NCBI GenBank assembly: GCA_018889975.1
Contig: CP076546.1
Span: 1,798,001-1,862,000, forward strand
Reading direction: 5' to 3'
Length of the DNA: 64,000 nucleotides
From: Bacillus sp. NP157
Lineage (GTDB): Bacteria; Pseudomonadota; Gammaproteobacteria; Xanthomonadales; Rhodanobacteraceae
A program made the translations under genes and the position numbers. Every line of letters begins with the position of its first letter. Within the stretch, counting starts at the first letter, position 1. Under the pieces are notes generated by a model. It was not told where the DNA came from and did no database searches. It worked only from the letters and a program-made list of their open reading frames with translations. Of the stretch, positions 1 through 8,126 are shown piece after piece.

Positions 1-1003
1 GGTACGCGGAGGTCAGCTCCTGGCCAATCCGGTACAGGTTGTACTCGGACATCTCCACCACGGTGAGCGACGCGGCGCCGAGGCGCGCGACCTGTCGGCA
101 CAGTTCCGAACCGATCGAGCCACCGCCACCGGTGACCAGCACGCGGCGGCCGCTGATGTTCTCGCGGATCGCCGTCCAGTCCAGCTCCACCGCATCGCGG
201 CCGAGCAGGTCCTCGATGGCGACCTCCTTGATCTCGTTGAACTGCGCGCGGCCCGCGACCACGTCTTCCAGGCGCGGCACGGTACGGAACGGCAGGCCGG
301 TGCTTTCGCAGAACGCCACGATGCGGCGCATCTGCGCCGTGGTGGCACCCGGCACGGCGATCAGCAGCATCTGCACGGCGACGGCCTTGGACAACTCGGC
401 CAGCTGGTCGATCGTGCCCAGCACCGGGGTGCCGCCGATCTGTGCACCGCGCAGGGCCATGTTGTCGTCGACGAAGCCGATTACGCTGTAGCGGCTGTCA
501 CGGCGCAGGTCGCGGGCCAGCGCGTCGCCGGCCCGGTCAGCGCCGACGATCAGCACGCGCTTGGTCGGCGCGGACTGGAACAGGTCGATCCGGCTGTCTT
601 TCCAGAAGCGATAGCTCAGTCGCGGCAGGCCGAGCAGCACCACCAGCACCACCGGGTAGACCAGCAGCACCGAGCGCGGCACGCCGTCCAGGCGCGCGTA
701 CATGACCATGGCCAGGCCGATGATCAGCGAGCCGATCACGGTGGCCTTGATGATGTTCCAGAGGTCGGGGAGGCTGGCGAAGCGCCAGACGCCCTTGTAC
801 AGGCCGGTCCAGTTGAACACCGCGCCCTGCACCAGCAGGACCAGCGGGAATTCCATCGGCAGGTAGGTCACCGCGGCCGTGTCAGGCATCAGTGCATAGC
901 GCAACGACTTGGCGATCCACCACGCGAGGGCCGCCATCGCAAGGTCGTGCGCGACGACCGCGGTGCGGGGGTGGATGATGCCTATGAACTTACGCAGAAA
1001 CAT
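1..1003 (-). CDS. WbpM/CapD-like nucleotide-sugar dehydratase/epimerase (3' part outside window)
   Basis: The gene runs off the left edge of the window; about 334 N-terminal residues are visible. Hydrophobic segments fill roughly residues 15-130, as in the membrane-anchored WbpM/CapD/FlaA1-long family. A first Rossmann-like region (RVLIVGADRAGDALARD) follows, and then the NAD-binding motif VTGGGGSIGSELCRQ of the catalytic SDR domain. These enzymes make UDP-4-keto-6-deoxy-HexNAc or epimerised UDP-sugars for O-antigen or capsule. The start ATG at 1003 is preceded by AAGGGAG and lies 14 nt inside the end of the upstream glycosyltransferase gene. The order WbpL-like then WbpM-like matches the end of the Pseudomonas O-antigen cluster. 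The exact product sugar cannot be told. Confidence 0.88.
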   Translation of the reverse strand, partial: MFLRKFIGIIHPRTAVVAHDLAMAALAWWIAKSLRYALMPDTAAVTYLPMEFPLVLLVQGAVFNWTGLYKGVWRFASLPDLWNIIKATVIGSLIIGLAMVMYARLDGVPRSVLLVYPVVLVVLLGLPRLSYRFWKDSRIDLFQSAPTKRVLIVGADRAGDALARDLRRDSRYSVIGFVDDNMALRGAQIGGTPVLGTIDQLAELSKAVAVQMLLIAVPGATTAQMRRIVAFCESTGLPFRTVPRLEDVVAGRAQFNEIKEVAIEDLLGRDAVELDWTAIRENISGRRVLVTGGGGSIGSELCRQVARLGAASLTVVEMSEYNLYRIGQELTSAY

Positions 1004-2029
1004 GTCGCTCCCTTCGGCGCAAGCATCGACGCTTGCCAGTACACCAGGCCGCTGCCCCCAGCACGTAAACCGCTACACAGCATACGGGCGCGGCCGCCGG
1101 GTGGCGGAGCGCGATCCATGCGCCGGGCGAACAGACGAGGAGGTTCCACACCAGGTACCAGCCGGATACCGTCGTGTGGGTCTCTCCCCGCCTTACAAGC
1201 CATTGATACAGGTGCTCGCGATGCGGAGTGTACCAGCGTGCACCGCGCAGCATTCGCACGAGCAGCGTCAATGTTGCGTCGATGACGAATGCCGACGACA
1301 GGATGAGTTCAGGCCAGAGCAGGTCCGTCCGCCAGGCCCAGAGCACGGCGGTCAGGGCGAAGACGATGAAGCCCAGCGTGGCGCTGCCCACGTCGCCCAT
1401 GAAAATGCGGGCCGGCGAGCGGTTGAACCACCAGAAGCCGAGCGCCGCCATGGCCATGGCGGAGGCGGCCACCGCGATGCCCAGGGGGGCCCCGGCGCTG
1501 TCGGCGACCCGGCTGGTGGCCAGCCCGAAGAAGACCGCCTGCAGGGCGGCGATGCCGTCGATGCCGTCCATGAAGTTGTGCAGGTTGATGCACCAGACCC
1601 CGGCCAGCAGCAGCGGCAGGGCCCACCACAGGCTGGCGGTCTGCCAGGCCACCGCCACGCAGAACAGCAGGGTCGCGGCGAGCTGGATGAACAGGCGGGG
1701 CTTGATCGGCAAGGATCCGTGGTCGTCCAGCCAGCCGATCGCCGCGACGGCTATGACCCCGACGGTGAAGGCGGCAACTACCCCGGCCCCGGGAACGGGG
1801 AAAACAGCAGGAACGCCGCCGGCATGCTGACCAGCACGGCCAGTACGATGCCGATGCCACCGCCGCGCGGGGTGGGCAGGGAATGCGAGCGTCGGCGCCC
1901 GGGTTCGTCAAGCAGACCCCTGCGCTGGGCGTAGGCGATGGCCGCCCGGACCGTCCCGAGCGACACCAGCAACGCGATGACGAGGCAGCCGGCGGCAAAC
2001 GATCCGGCGCTGGCGGGCGTGGGGATCAT
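990..2029 (-). pseudogene. WbpL/WecA-family undecaprenyl-phosphate glycosyl-1-phosphate transferase, frameshifted
   Basis: Two frames together encode one complete polyprenyl-P sugar-1-P transferase, which would start O-antigen synthesis at the inner membrane. The first frame begins at ATG 2029, overlapping the lapB stop as ATGA. It encodes the N-terminus, including the GLLDEPGRRRSHSLPTPRGGG substrate region, and hits a stop at 1778. The second frame continues with IGWLDDHG, then NLHNFMDGIDG and FMGDVGSATLGF, all hallmark motifs of the family, to the stop at 990. Inserting one base in the run ggggaaaa (1797-1804 on the plus strand) would restore an ORF of about 346 codons, the usual family length. 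It may be a real null allele, phase variation or a sequencing error. Confidence 0.85.
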
Positions 2030-3198
2030 TCGTTGGCGACGCCATGGATCGGCCGGACCGTGCCCCAGCTCTTGCAACTCGGACACTGCCAGTGATGTGC
2101 CTTTGCACCGAAGCCACAGCGGCTGCAGCGGTACATCGCCTGCCCTTCCAGCAACTTGCGGGTCAGGTCACGCAGGATCAGGTAGTTTTCGCGCGCTTCG
2201 CCAGAGACCTTGTCCATGGTCGCGTCGATCAGCGCCATCAGGCCACGCACCGACGGCCGCTTGCGCAGCTGGCCGGTAAGGAAATCGATCGCCGTGCGCT
2301 CGCCGTCGCGACCTTCGTACAAACGGGTCAGCGCGAGCACCGGCGAGATGCCGTGATAGCGGGTCATGATCTCGCGCAGGAAGTTTTCCGCGCGATCCAT
2401 CTGTTGCGAACGCGCGTAGCAGTTCAGCAGCGGCGGCAGGATCTCGGGCACGAAAGCGATGTCGGCGGAAATGGCCGCTTCGTACGAGCGGATCGCCGCG
2501 TGCATGTCGTCGTCTTCGGACGACAGCCGGCCCGCGATCATGTGCGCGCGCACGCAATCCTTCTGGCAGGCGAACGCTTCGCCGATGTAGTCGCGCGCTT
2601 CGTTGCGCGCCCCATGCTGGCGGGACTGTTCGGCGAGCTCGCAGTAGAACTGCGCGATCATCGCCGACTCGTCTTCGCTGGTCATGGCCTCGAGACGGCG
2701 GGCGTGGTCGATCGCCTTGTGCCACTCGCGCTCGTGCTGGTAGATCGCGATGAGATGACGCAGCGCCGAAGGTGCCAGGGCATCCATGGCCACCAGGTCG
2801 GAGAACAACGTCTCCGCACGGTCCAGCAGCCCGGCGCGCATGTAGTCCTCGCCCAGCTCGAGCAAGGCCACCGTCTTCATTTCGTCGGACAGGCCCTGGC
2901 GGGAGACCAGGTGCTGGTGCAGGCGAATGGCCCGGTCGACCTCACCGCGCTTGCGGAACAGGTTGCCCAGCGCGAGGTGGGTCTCGACCGTGTCGCGGTT
3001 GTATTCGGCCAGGCGCAGGAATACCTCGAGGGCCTTGTCCTGTTCTTCGTTGAGCAGGTAGTTCAGGCCACGGAAGTAGTCCGAGGAGAGTTCGTTGACC
3101 CGCGCACCCGAGCGACTGGCGTCGGTGCGGCGGGCAAGCCACCAACCGCAGGCGAAGGCCAGCGGGGGGACGAGCGCCAGCAACCAGATCGGGTTCAT
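2026..3198 (-). CDS. lapB: Lipopolysaccharide assembly protein LapB (YciM)
   Basis: The 390-residue product has an N-terminal membrane anchor (about residues 3-20, followed by WWLARRTD). A long array of TPR helices follows (ELSSDYFRGLNYLLNEEQDKALEVF onward). It ends in a rubredoxin-like zinc ribbon with two CxxC knuckles (CSRCGFG and CPSCKSW). In Enterobacteria LapB (YciM) works with FtsH to degrade LpxC and so balances LPS synthesis with phospholipid. The ATG overlaps the lapA stop as ATGA, and its own stop overlaps the next gene the same way, so it sits in the middle of a tightly packed envelope operon. Length and domain order match the family. Confidence 0.95.
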   Translation of the reverse strand: MNPIWLLALVPPLAFACGWWLARRTDASRSGARVNELSSDYFRGLNYLLNEEQDKALEVFLRLAEYNRDTVETHLALGNLFRKRGEVDRAIRLHQHLVSRQGLSDEMKTVALLELGEDYMRAGLLDRAETLFSDLVAMDALAPSALRHLIAIYQHEREWHKAIDHARRLEAMTSEDESAMIAQFYCELAEQSRQHGARNEARDYIGEAFACQKDCVRAHMIAGRLSSEDDDMHAAIRSYEAAISADIAFVPEILPPLLNCYARSQQMDRAENFLREIMTRYHGISPVLALTRLYEGRDGERTAIDFLTGQLRKRPSVRGLMALIDATMDKVSGEARENYLILRDLTRKLLEGQAMYRCSRCGFGAKAHHWQCPSCKSWGTVRPIHGVANE

Positions 3199-3455
3199 GC
3201 GGTCTTCGCGCTGGCTACCTTGCGCTCACCGAGGGCTCGGCGGCGCTTGCGCTGGTGGGCGAACGAGGTGCCGACCCAGGCGGTGATCCCGCCGAGCACC
3301 CAGCCGACCAGAAGGAAGCCGAGCATGGCGCCGCCCTTGGGTAGTGCCCCCCGGGCGAAGCCGAAGTCGAACGGGACGAGGTCGGCGTTCAGTGCGCCGA
3401 ATACGATGCCGGCGGCGGCGAACAGGAGCAGGAATAGTATGGCGATCAGACGCAT
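3195..3455 (-). CDS. lapA: LapA-domain (DUF1049) inner-membrane protein
   Basis: This 86-residue protein has two membrane segments, roughly residues 3-22 (RLIAILFLLLFAAAGIVFGA) and 40-63, joined by the short periplasmic LNADLVPFDF stretch typical of LapA. The tail is basic. LapA is the usual partner of LapB in LPS assembly control. I chose ATG 3455 because the upstream extension of the open frame has no hydrophobic or conserved character. Its stop overlaps the lapB start as ATGA. The usual upstream neighbours (rpsA, ihfB) are absent; instead a repeat-rich gap separates lapA from lpxK. Confidence 0.92.
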   Translation of the reverse strand: MRLIAILFLLLFAAAGIVFGALNADLVPFDFGFARGALPKGGAMLGFLLVGWVLGGITAWVGTSFAHQRKRRRALGERKVASAKTA

Positions 3456-3612
3456 CCGGCGACTGTACCCGAATCGTGATTGGCTTGGGATGGCAAGGTT
3501 CGGATTTCGTACAGGTTGATGGCCGTTAGTGCCCTGCCCGGCGTCTCGCGTTGCCCTGGCCTTAGCGCTCGGGCGTTCTGGCAGGACCAGCCCTTGGCGC
3601 CGCACAGCTCGT

Positions 3613-3773
3613 GTAGGAGCGCGCCTGCGCGCGAAAATCCTACGTAGCGGGGATGATGGGACCTAGTACACCGATTCATGCGGACGCCGTCGAATCAGAT
3701 TGGAATGATGATCCTGGGCGCTGGGACCTGCCGTGTTCAGGCAATCCCCCATCGCGCGCAGGCGCGCTCCTAC
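3613..3773. repeat. Inverted pair of REP palindromes
   Basis: One 22-nt REP (GTAGGAGCGCGCC followed by TGCGCGCGA) lies at 3613-3634 on the plus strand and an inverted copy lies at 3752-3773. Each is itself a short hairpin (GCGCGC/GCGCGC around CT). Just upstream, 3563-3602 holds a degenerate tail of the longer structured repeat described at 3802-4036. No coding potential is supported in 3456-3801. Confidence 0.9.
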
Positions 3774-3801
3774 ACAACCTTGCCGCCATGGTGAGGAAGA
3801 G

Positions 3802-4036
3802 CCCTCGGCGCCTACCCTCGAGGCGAGTTCGTGGCGGCGAGGGGGCCGGGCGGAAGAAGCCCGAAGGGGGCCGGCCACGATGGCCGGCCGTTCTTGTTGA
3901 GGCAGGATGCCGAATCAAGAACCTCCGCCCGGCACCCGGTGCGCGGCCGCAGGCCAATAGATAAACGGGCTGCGGAGCAGCCCCTCCCTGTCGCACGCCA
4001 GAACGCTGTCTGAGCAGCGAGGGTAGGCGCCGAGGG
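3802..4036 (+). repeat. Dispersed structured repeat, type A copy 1, with 19-bp perfect terminal inverted repeats
   Basis: The element is bounded by CCCTCGGCGCCTACCCTCG (3802-3820) and its exact reverse complement (4018-4036). Flanking GAAGA/TCTTC extends the pairing. Inside are hairpins GTTCTTG/CAAGAAC (3890-3896 with 3916-3922), a GGCCGGCC palindrome region, and GGGCTGCGGAGCAGCCC (3967-3983). Positions 3831-4036 are nearly identical to 24521-24725, and parts recur at 22906-23040 and 27600-27729. Open frames across it are not convincing genes. It lies between lpxK and lapA in a non-coding gap. Confidence 0.85.
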
Positions 4037-4093
4037 ATCTTCGTGCGACCAAGTTCGAGCGCTGCGGGGAAATTGGGGATAGAGGGGACCCAA

Positions 4094-4115
4094 TCGCGCG
4101 CAGGCGCGCTCCTAC
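4094..4115 (-). repeat. REP palindrome overlapping the lpxK stop codon
   Basis: This is a full REP in minus orientation. The lpxK stop TAG (4112-4114) is the TAG of the REP's own GTAGGAG, so the repeat supplies the stop codon. The stretch between 4037 and 4093 shows nothing else. Confidence 0.9.
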
Positions 4116-5092
4116 GGGGGGTGGGGGAGTCTGGTGGCGATGGCGTCCCAGAAGGCCTCGGGGAGCACGGCGCGGACGGGTACGCGCCACCAGTTCGGGC
4201 GGGCGAACGGCAGGCATTTCACGGCGTCCTTGTCGGTCATCAGCACCGGACAGCCATCCGCAAACGTCAGGTCGTCGCGGGTAAACGCATGATGGTCCGC
4301 AAACGGGTGCCCATCGACGGCGATGCCGTGCGCGCCAAGGCTGGCGAAGAAACGCGAGGGATTGCCGATGCCCGCCACCGCATGGGCTGGCCGGCCGGCG
4401 AAGTCAGCCAGCGGCGCACTCAGCGTCGGATCCTTCAGATTCACCGCCACGCCGCCTTCGAGCCGCATCGGCACCTCATCGCCGCGCGGCGTGCCGCCGT
4501 TGACCACGATGAAGTCGACCGTGCCAAGCCGTGCCGCCGGCTCACGCAACGGCCCCGCCGGCAGCAGATGACCGTTGCCGAGGCGGCGGTCGCCGTCGAT
4601 GACGCAGATTTCCACGTCGCGGCCGAGCCGGTGATGCTGCAGGCCGTCGTCGGCCAGGATCAGGTCGCATCCCGCGTCGATCAGCAGCTGCGCCGCTTCG
4701 GGACGTTCGCGACCGATGGCGACGGGAATCTCGTAGGCACAGATGAGCGACGGCTCGTCGCCGACCTTCACCGGATCATCGTTCTCTTCGAGCAGGTACG
4801 GGCCACGTTCGGTGCCGCCGTAGCCACGGCTGACCACGCCGGGCCGGAAGCCGCGCTCGGTCATGGCCTGCGCCAGGGCGACGATCAGGGGCGTCTTGCC
4901 GGTGCCACCGATGGTGATGTTGCCGACCACCACCACGGGTACCGACAGGCGCACCACGCTCGAGGGATCGGCGCGGAACCGGTCCGCACGGCGACGTACC
5001 ACGCTCGCATAGAGCGCCTCCAGCGGACGCGCCCAAAGCGGTGGCTGCCCAGGGGCATACCACCGTCGCTGCAACGACGCGCCGAGGGCCAC
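4112..5092 (-). CDS. lpxK: Tetraacyldisaccharide 4'-kinase LpxK
   Basis: This 326-residue enzyme phosphorylates the 4' position of lipid A disaccharide at the inner membrane to give lipid IVA. It has the family's N-terminal amphipathic membrane region (LWARPLEALYASVVRRR). The P-loop is VVGNITIGGTGKTP at about residues 55-68, and GVVSRGYGG and LADDGLQHHRL follow, all diagnostic. Its start lies 2 nt after the msbA stop, so kinase and lipid A flippase are cotranscribed. The last two prolines and the TAG run into a REP, which probably trimmed or replaced the original C-terminus without reaching the domain. Confidence 0.96.
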   Translation of the reverse strand: MALGASLQRRWYAPGQPPLWARPLEALYASVVRRRADRFRADPSSVVRLSVPVVVVGNITIGGTGKTPLIVALAQAMTERGFRPGVVSRGYGGTERGPYLLEENDDPVKVGDEPSLICAYEIPVAIGRERPEAAQLLIDAGCDLILADDGLQHHRLGRDVEICVIDGDRRLGNGHLLPAGPLREPAARLGTVDFIVVNGGTPRGDEVPMRLEGGVAVNLKDPTLSAPLADFAGRPAHAVAGIGNPSRFFASLGAHGIAVDGHPFADHHAFTRDDLTFADGCPVLMTDKDAVKCLPFARPNWWRVPVRAVLPEAFWDAIATRLPHPP

Positions 5093-5094
5093 GC

Positions 5095-6876
5095 TTAGCC
5101 CGCCGTGGCCTGCTCGTGGAACTGCATGCGATGCAGGGCCGCGTACTGGCCACCCTTGTCGAGCAGTTCACGATGGGTGCCGAGCTCGACCACCCTGCCC
5201 TGGTCCATCACCGCGATCTGGTCGGCGTGTTCGATGGTCGACAGGCGGTGCGCGATGACCAGGGTAGTGCGGTCACGCATCAGCCGGGTCAGCGCATCCT
5301 GGATAAGCCGTTCCGACTCGGTGTCGAGCGCACTGGTCGCTTCGTCGAGGACCAGGATCGGCGCGTTCTTCAGGATGGCACGGGCGATCGCGATGCGCTG
5401 GCGCTGGCCACCCGAGAGGGAATTGCCGCCCTGCCCGATCCGCGTCTGCAAGCCTTCGGGCAGGCGCTCGATGAATTCCATGGCATTGGCCGCCTGCGCC
5501 GCCGCCGTGATGTCGGCCTCGCTGGCACCCGCCATCTCGCCATAGGCGATGTTCGCGGCGACGGTGTCGTCGAACAGCACCACGTGCTGGCCCACCCACG
5601 CGATCTGCTTGCGCAGCGACGGCAGGGTGTACTGGGTGTAGTCGCGGCCGTCGACCAGGATGCTGCCCTGGGTCGGTTCGTAGAACCGCGGCAGCAGGCT
5701 GACCAGGCTCGACTTGCCGCTACCCGAACGGCCAACCAGCGCCGTGACCGTGCCCGGTGCGCAGGCCAGGGTTACCCCACGCAGCGCGACGTGGTCGTTC
5801 CGCTCATATACGAGGTGGATGTCCTCGAAGCGGATGTCACCCTTCGTGCGTTCCAGCACGACGGTGCCACGATCCACTTCCGGCGGCTGGTCCATGATCT
5901 CGAACAGGTCTTCGGCCGCGGTCACGCCCTTCTGCAGGCTGGCCTGGATGCCGGCCAGGCGCTTGAGCGAAGGCAACATACCGCCCATGGCGGTCAGGAC
6001 CGAGGTGAAGATACCCGGGCTGATCGTGTAGAGGATGCTCGGGCGCGTGGCCAGGAACACCAGGGTCGCCAGCGCGATCGCGCCGGTGGTCTGGATGGTG
6101 GCGCTGGAGGCGGCACTGGTCGCGGAGACCTTCAGGTTGAGGCGCCGCTGGCGCTCGGCGATCTCGCCGAAACGCAGCGCTTCGCGATCCTGCCCGCCGT
6201 AGATGCGCACTTCGCGGTTCGCGGCGACGGCTTCTTCCACCGCGCTGGTCACCGTACCCATGTTGCCCTGGATGCGCTTGCTGATCTTGCGGTAGCGACG
6301 GCTGATCACGGTGACGATCGCGACCACGCAAGGCACCAGCACCAGCAGCGCCATCGCGAGGTAAGCACTCTGGTAAAGCATCACGCAGAGCATGCCGACG
6401 ACGGTCAGGCCCTCGGTGAGCGCGACCTTCAGCGAATCCGCCGACGCGGCCGCCACCTGCTCACTGGTGTAGGTGATGCGCGAGATCTGCTGCCCGGATG
6501 GTTCGCGGGCGAAGAAGGTCGCCGGCAAGCGCAGGTACGCCGCGAACACATCGATGCGCATCGCCTGCACGACGTTGCGACCGACATAGGCGATGCCGTA
6601 GTCGGTGGCGTATGAAGCCACGCCGCGCACGGCGAAGATCGCGATGATCCAGATCGGCATCCAGAAAATCGTTTCCGGATTCTTCTCGACGAACAGGCCG
6701 TCGATCATCGGCTTGAGCGAACCGGTGAACACCGACAGGCAGATGGGATCGACGATCATGCCGATGATCGCGATGTAGCCCATGCTGCGGAAACGCCGGG
6801 TATAGCCGAGCAGGCGCTTGTAGGTGCCCCAGGTCTGGGCATTCCAGACCGACACCTTCTTTTGCCGGTCGCTCAC
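5095..6876 (-). CDS. msbA: Lipid A export ATP-binding/permease MsbA
   Basis: This 593-residue ABC half-transporter flips lipid A-core across the inner membrane. The N-terminal exporter domain carries six membrane helices (about residues 30-330). The ATPase domain has Walker A GRSGSGKSS, the signature LSGGQRQR, Walker B ILVLDEATSALD and the switch IAHRLST. The start is GTG, overlapping the exbD stop as GTGA. The gene order exbB-exbD-msbA-lpxK with overlaps or 2-3 nt gaps shows one operon. The size and partner genes favour MsbA over a drug exporter. Confidence 0.95.
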   Translation of the reverse strand: MSDRQKKVSVWNAQTWGTYKRLLGYTRRFRSMGYIAIIGMIVDPICLSVFTGSLKPMIDGLFVEKNPETIFWMPIWIIAIFAVRGVASYATDYGIAYVGRNVVQAMRIDVFAAYLRLPATFFAREPSGQQISRITYTSEQVAAASADSLKVALTEGLTVVGMLCVMLYQSAYLAMALLVLVPCVVAIVTVISRRYRKISKRIQGNMGTVTSAVEEAVAANREVRIYGGQDREALRFGEIAERQRRLNLKVSATSAASSATIQTTGAIALATLVFLATRPSILYTISPGIFTSVLTAMGGMLPSLKRLAGIQASLQKGVTAAEDLFEIMDQPPEVDRGTVVLERTKGDIRFEDIHLVYERNDHVALRGVTLACAPGTVTALVGRSGSGKSSLVSLLPRFYEPTQGSILVDGRDYTQYTLPSLRKQIAWVGQHVVLFDDTVAANIAYGEMAGASEADITAAAQAANAMEFIERLPEGLQTRIGQGGNSLSGGQRQRIAIARAILKNAPILVLDEATSALDTESERLIQDALTRLMRDRTTLVIAHRLSTIEHADQIAVMDQGRVVELGTHRELLDKGGQYAALHRMQFHEQATAG

Positions 6877-7301
6877 TTCGCTGCCGCCGTCTCGGTGGGC
6901 GTGGTGGCGATCGACAGGCGGGTGAAGCCTTCCTGGCCCAGCGCGTCCATCGCGCGGACCACGTTCTGGTGCGGGGTCATGGCATCGGCGCGGATCACCA
7001 CCAGGCGCTCGCGATCGGTGCCGGCGACGCGCTCGATCGCGGCCTTCAGCGGCTCGATGCCCTCGCCCATCACTTCGTCGCTGCCGACCGAGTAATGGCC
7101 CTCGCGGTCGACCACCAGGGTCAGCGCGTTGTCGGTGGAATCGCGCGCTTCGCTGTCAGCCTTGGGCAGGTTGACCTTGAGGCGCGAGTGCTCGACGAAC
7201 GTCGTGCTGAGCACGAAGAACATCAGCAGGGTAAGCAGGACGTCGATCAGCGAGATCACGTTGATCTCGAAGTCGTCCTCGCGGCGGGCACCGATGCGCA
7301 T
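6873..7301 (-). CDS. exbD: ExbD/TolR-family proton-channel subunit
   Basis: The 142-residue protein has one N-terminal membrane helix containing the conserved proton-carrying Asp in NVISLIDVLLTLLMFFVLST. A periplasmic ExbD/TolR domain follows (LPKADSEARD, LTLVVDREGHYSVG). With the ExbB-like protein encoded 3 nt upstream it forms a proton-motive-force motor. Its place before msbA-lpxK is the usual xanthomonad arrangement, so it may energise an outer-membrane task rather than the TonB receptor at 8-11 kb. There is no tonB in the window to decide. Confidence 0.92.
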   Translation of the reverse strand: MRIGARREDDFEINVISLIDVLLTLLMFFVLSTTFVEHSRLKVNLPKADSEARDSTDNALTLVVDREGHYSVGSDEVMGEGIEPLKAAIERVAGTDRERLVVIRADAMTPHQNVVRAMDALGQEGFTRLSIATTPTETAAAK

Positions 7302-7304
7302 GGT

Positions 7305-7964
7305 TCAGCCGGCCTGCTGCTGCGCGGCGGCTTCCGCCGCCGGACGGCGACGCGGGACCGGTGCGCGGGCCGAGAGATCGTCCAGCAACGCGGTGGCTTC
7401 CTTTTCCATCTGGACGACGTAACCGCCGACCTTCGAGCGGAAATAGCGGTGCAGCACATAGGCCGGGATCGAAACGACCAGGCCGAAGGCGGTGCAGATC
7501 AGCGCCTCGCCGATGCCGCCGGCCATCTTGGTCGGATCGCCGATGCCGCCGGCCATGACGCTCATGAACATGCGGATCAGGCCGATGACCGTGCCGAGCA
7601 GGCCGAGCAGCGGGCCGATCAGGGCGATGGTGCCCAGGGTGTTGAGGTAACGCTCCATCCGGTGCACCACGTGGCGGCCGGTGTCCTCGATGCGTTCCTT
7701 GATGATCTCGCGCGGGCGGTCGCGCACGGCCAGCGCGCCGGCGAACAGCTCACCCAGCGGCGAACCCTTTTCCAGGGCGGCCAGGTGCGAGGCGTCCAGC
7801 TGGGACGCGCGCGCCCATTCACGCACTTCCGCGCCCAGGCCCGGCGGCAACACGGCCGCACGGCGCAAGGCCCAGAAGCGTTCCAGCACGATCGCCAGGG
7901 CGACCAGCGAGCAGATCAGGATGGGCAGCAACGCCCAGCCGCCGGCAAGAAGGATCTCGAGCAC
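7305..7964 (-). CDS. exbB: MotA/TolQ/ExbB proton-channel protein
   Basis: This is a 219-residue inner-membrane protein with three hydrophobic helices: residues 3-25 (AGGWALLPILICSLVALAIVL), about 120-145 (GTIALIGPLLGLLGTVIGLI) and about 160-185 (GEALICTAFGLVVSIPAYVL). The last two carry the conserved GLLGTV and T-A signature residues of ExbB/TolQ. It begins with GTG at 7964 and opens the exbB-exbD-msbA-lpxK operon. The C-terminal tail is rich in Arg, Ala and Gln and looks disordered. Confidence 0.92.
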   Translation of the reverse strand: MLEILLAGGWALLPILICSLVALAIVLERFWALRRAAVLPPGLGAEVREWARASQLDASHLAALEKGSPLGELFAGALAVRDRPREIIKERIEDTGRHVVHRMERYLNTLGTIALIGPLLGLLGTVIGLIRMFMSVMAGGIGDPTKMAGGIGEALICTAFGLVVSIPAYVLHRYFRSKVGGYVVQMEKEATALLDDLSARAPVPRRRPAAEAAAQQQAG

Positions 7965-8044
7965 GTCAACCCCAGGGGTACCTAAGTCAGGGCCGCATGA
8001 TAGCAGGGCCCGGCCGACGGACTGAGGCGGCCTTCACATTGCCT

Positions 8045-8112
8045 GTAGGAGCGCGCCTGCGCGCGACAGGGGACCAGCCATGGGTCCCGGTCGCGCGCAG
8101 GTGCGCCCCGAC
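8045..8112. repeat. REP inverted pair between exbB and the TonB receptor gene
   Basis: A standard REP (8045-8066, plus) faces a diverged inverted copy (8091-8112, with GTGCGCCCCGACA in place of the usual arm). The pair lies in the 162-nt gap upstream of exbB and downstream of the receptor gene, where it could act as a boundary for the receptor transcript. Confidence 0.85.
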
Positions 8113-8126
8113 AGTTTGGGGTGGGG

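Noticed and set aside
1778-1810. Programmed -1 frameshift in the WbpL-like gene
   Set aside because: The site reads CTG TTT TCC CCG; no X XXY YYZ slippery heptamer fits the zero frame and no obvious stimulatory hairpin at the right spacing was seen. An indel is the simpler reading.
3812-4093. Open frames such as APTLAAQTAFWRATGRGCSAARL repeated at 3.9 kb and 24.7 kb
   Set aside because: The similarity comes from the dispersed structured repeat. Arms change in a way that keeps base pairing rather than codons, frames are not uniform between copies, and there are no ribosome-binding sites.
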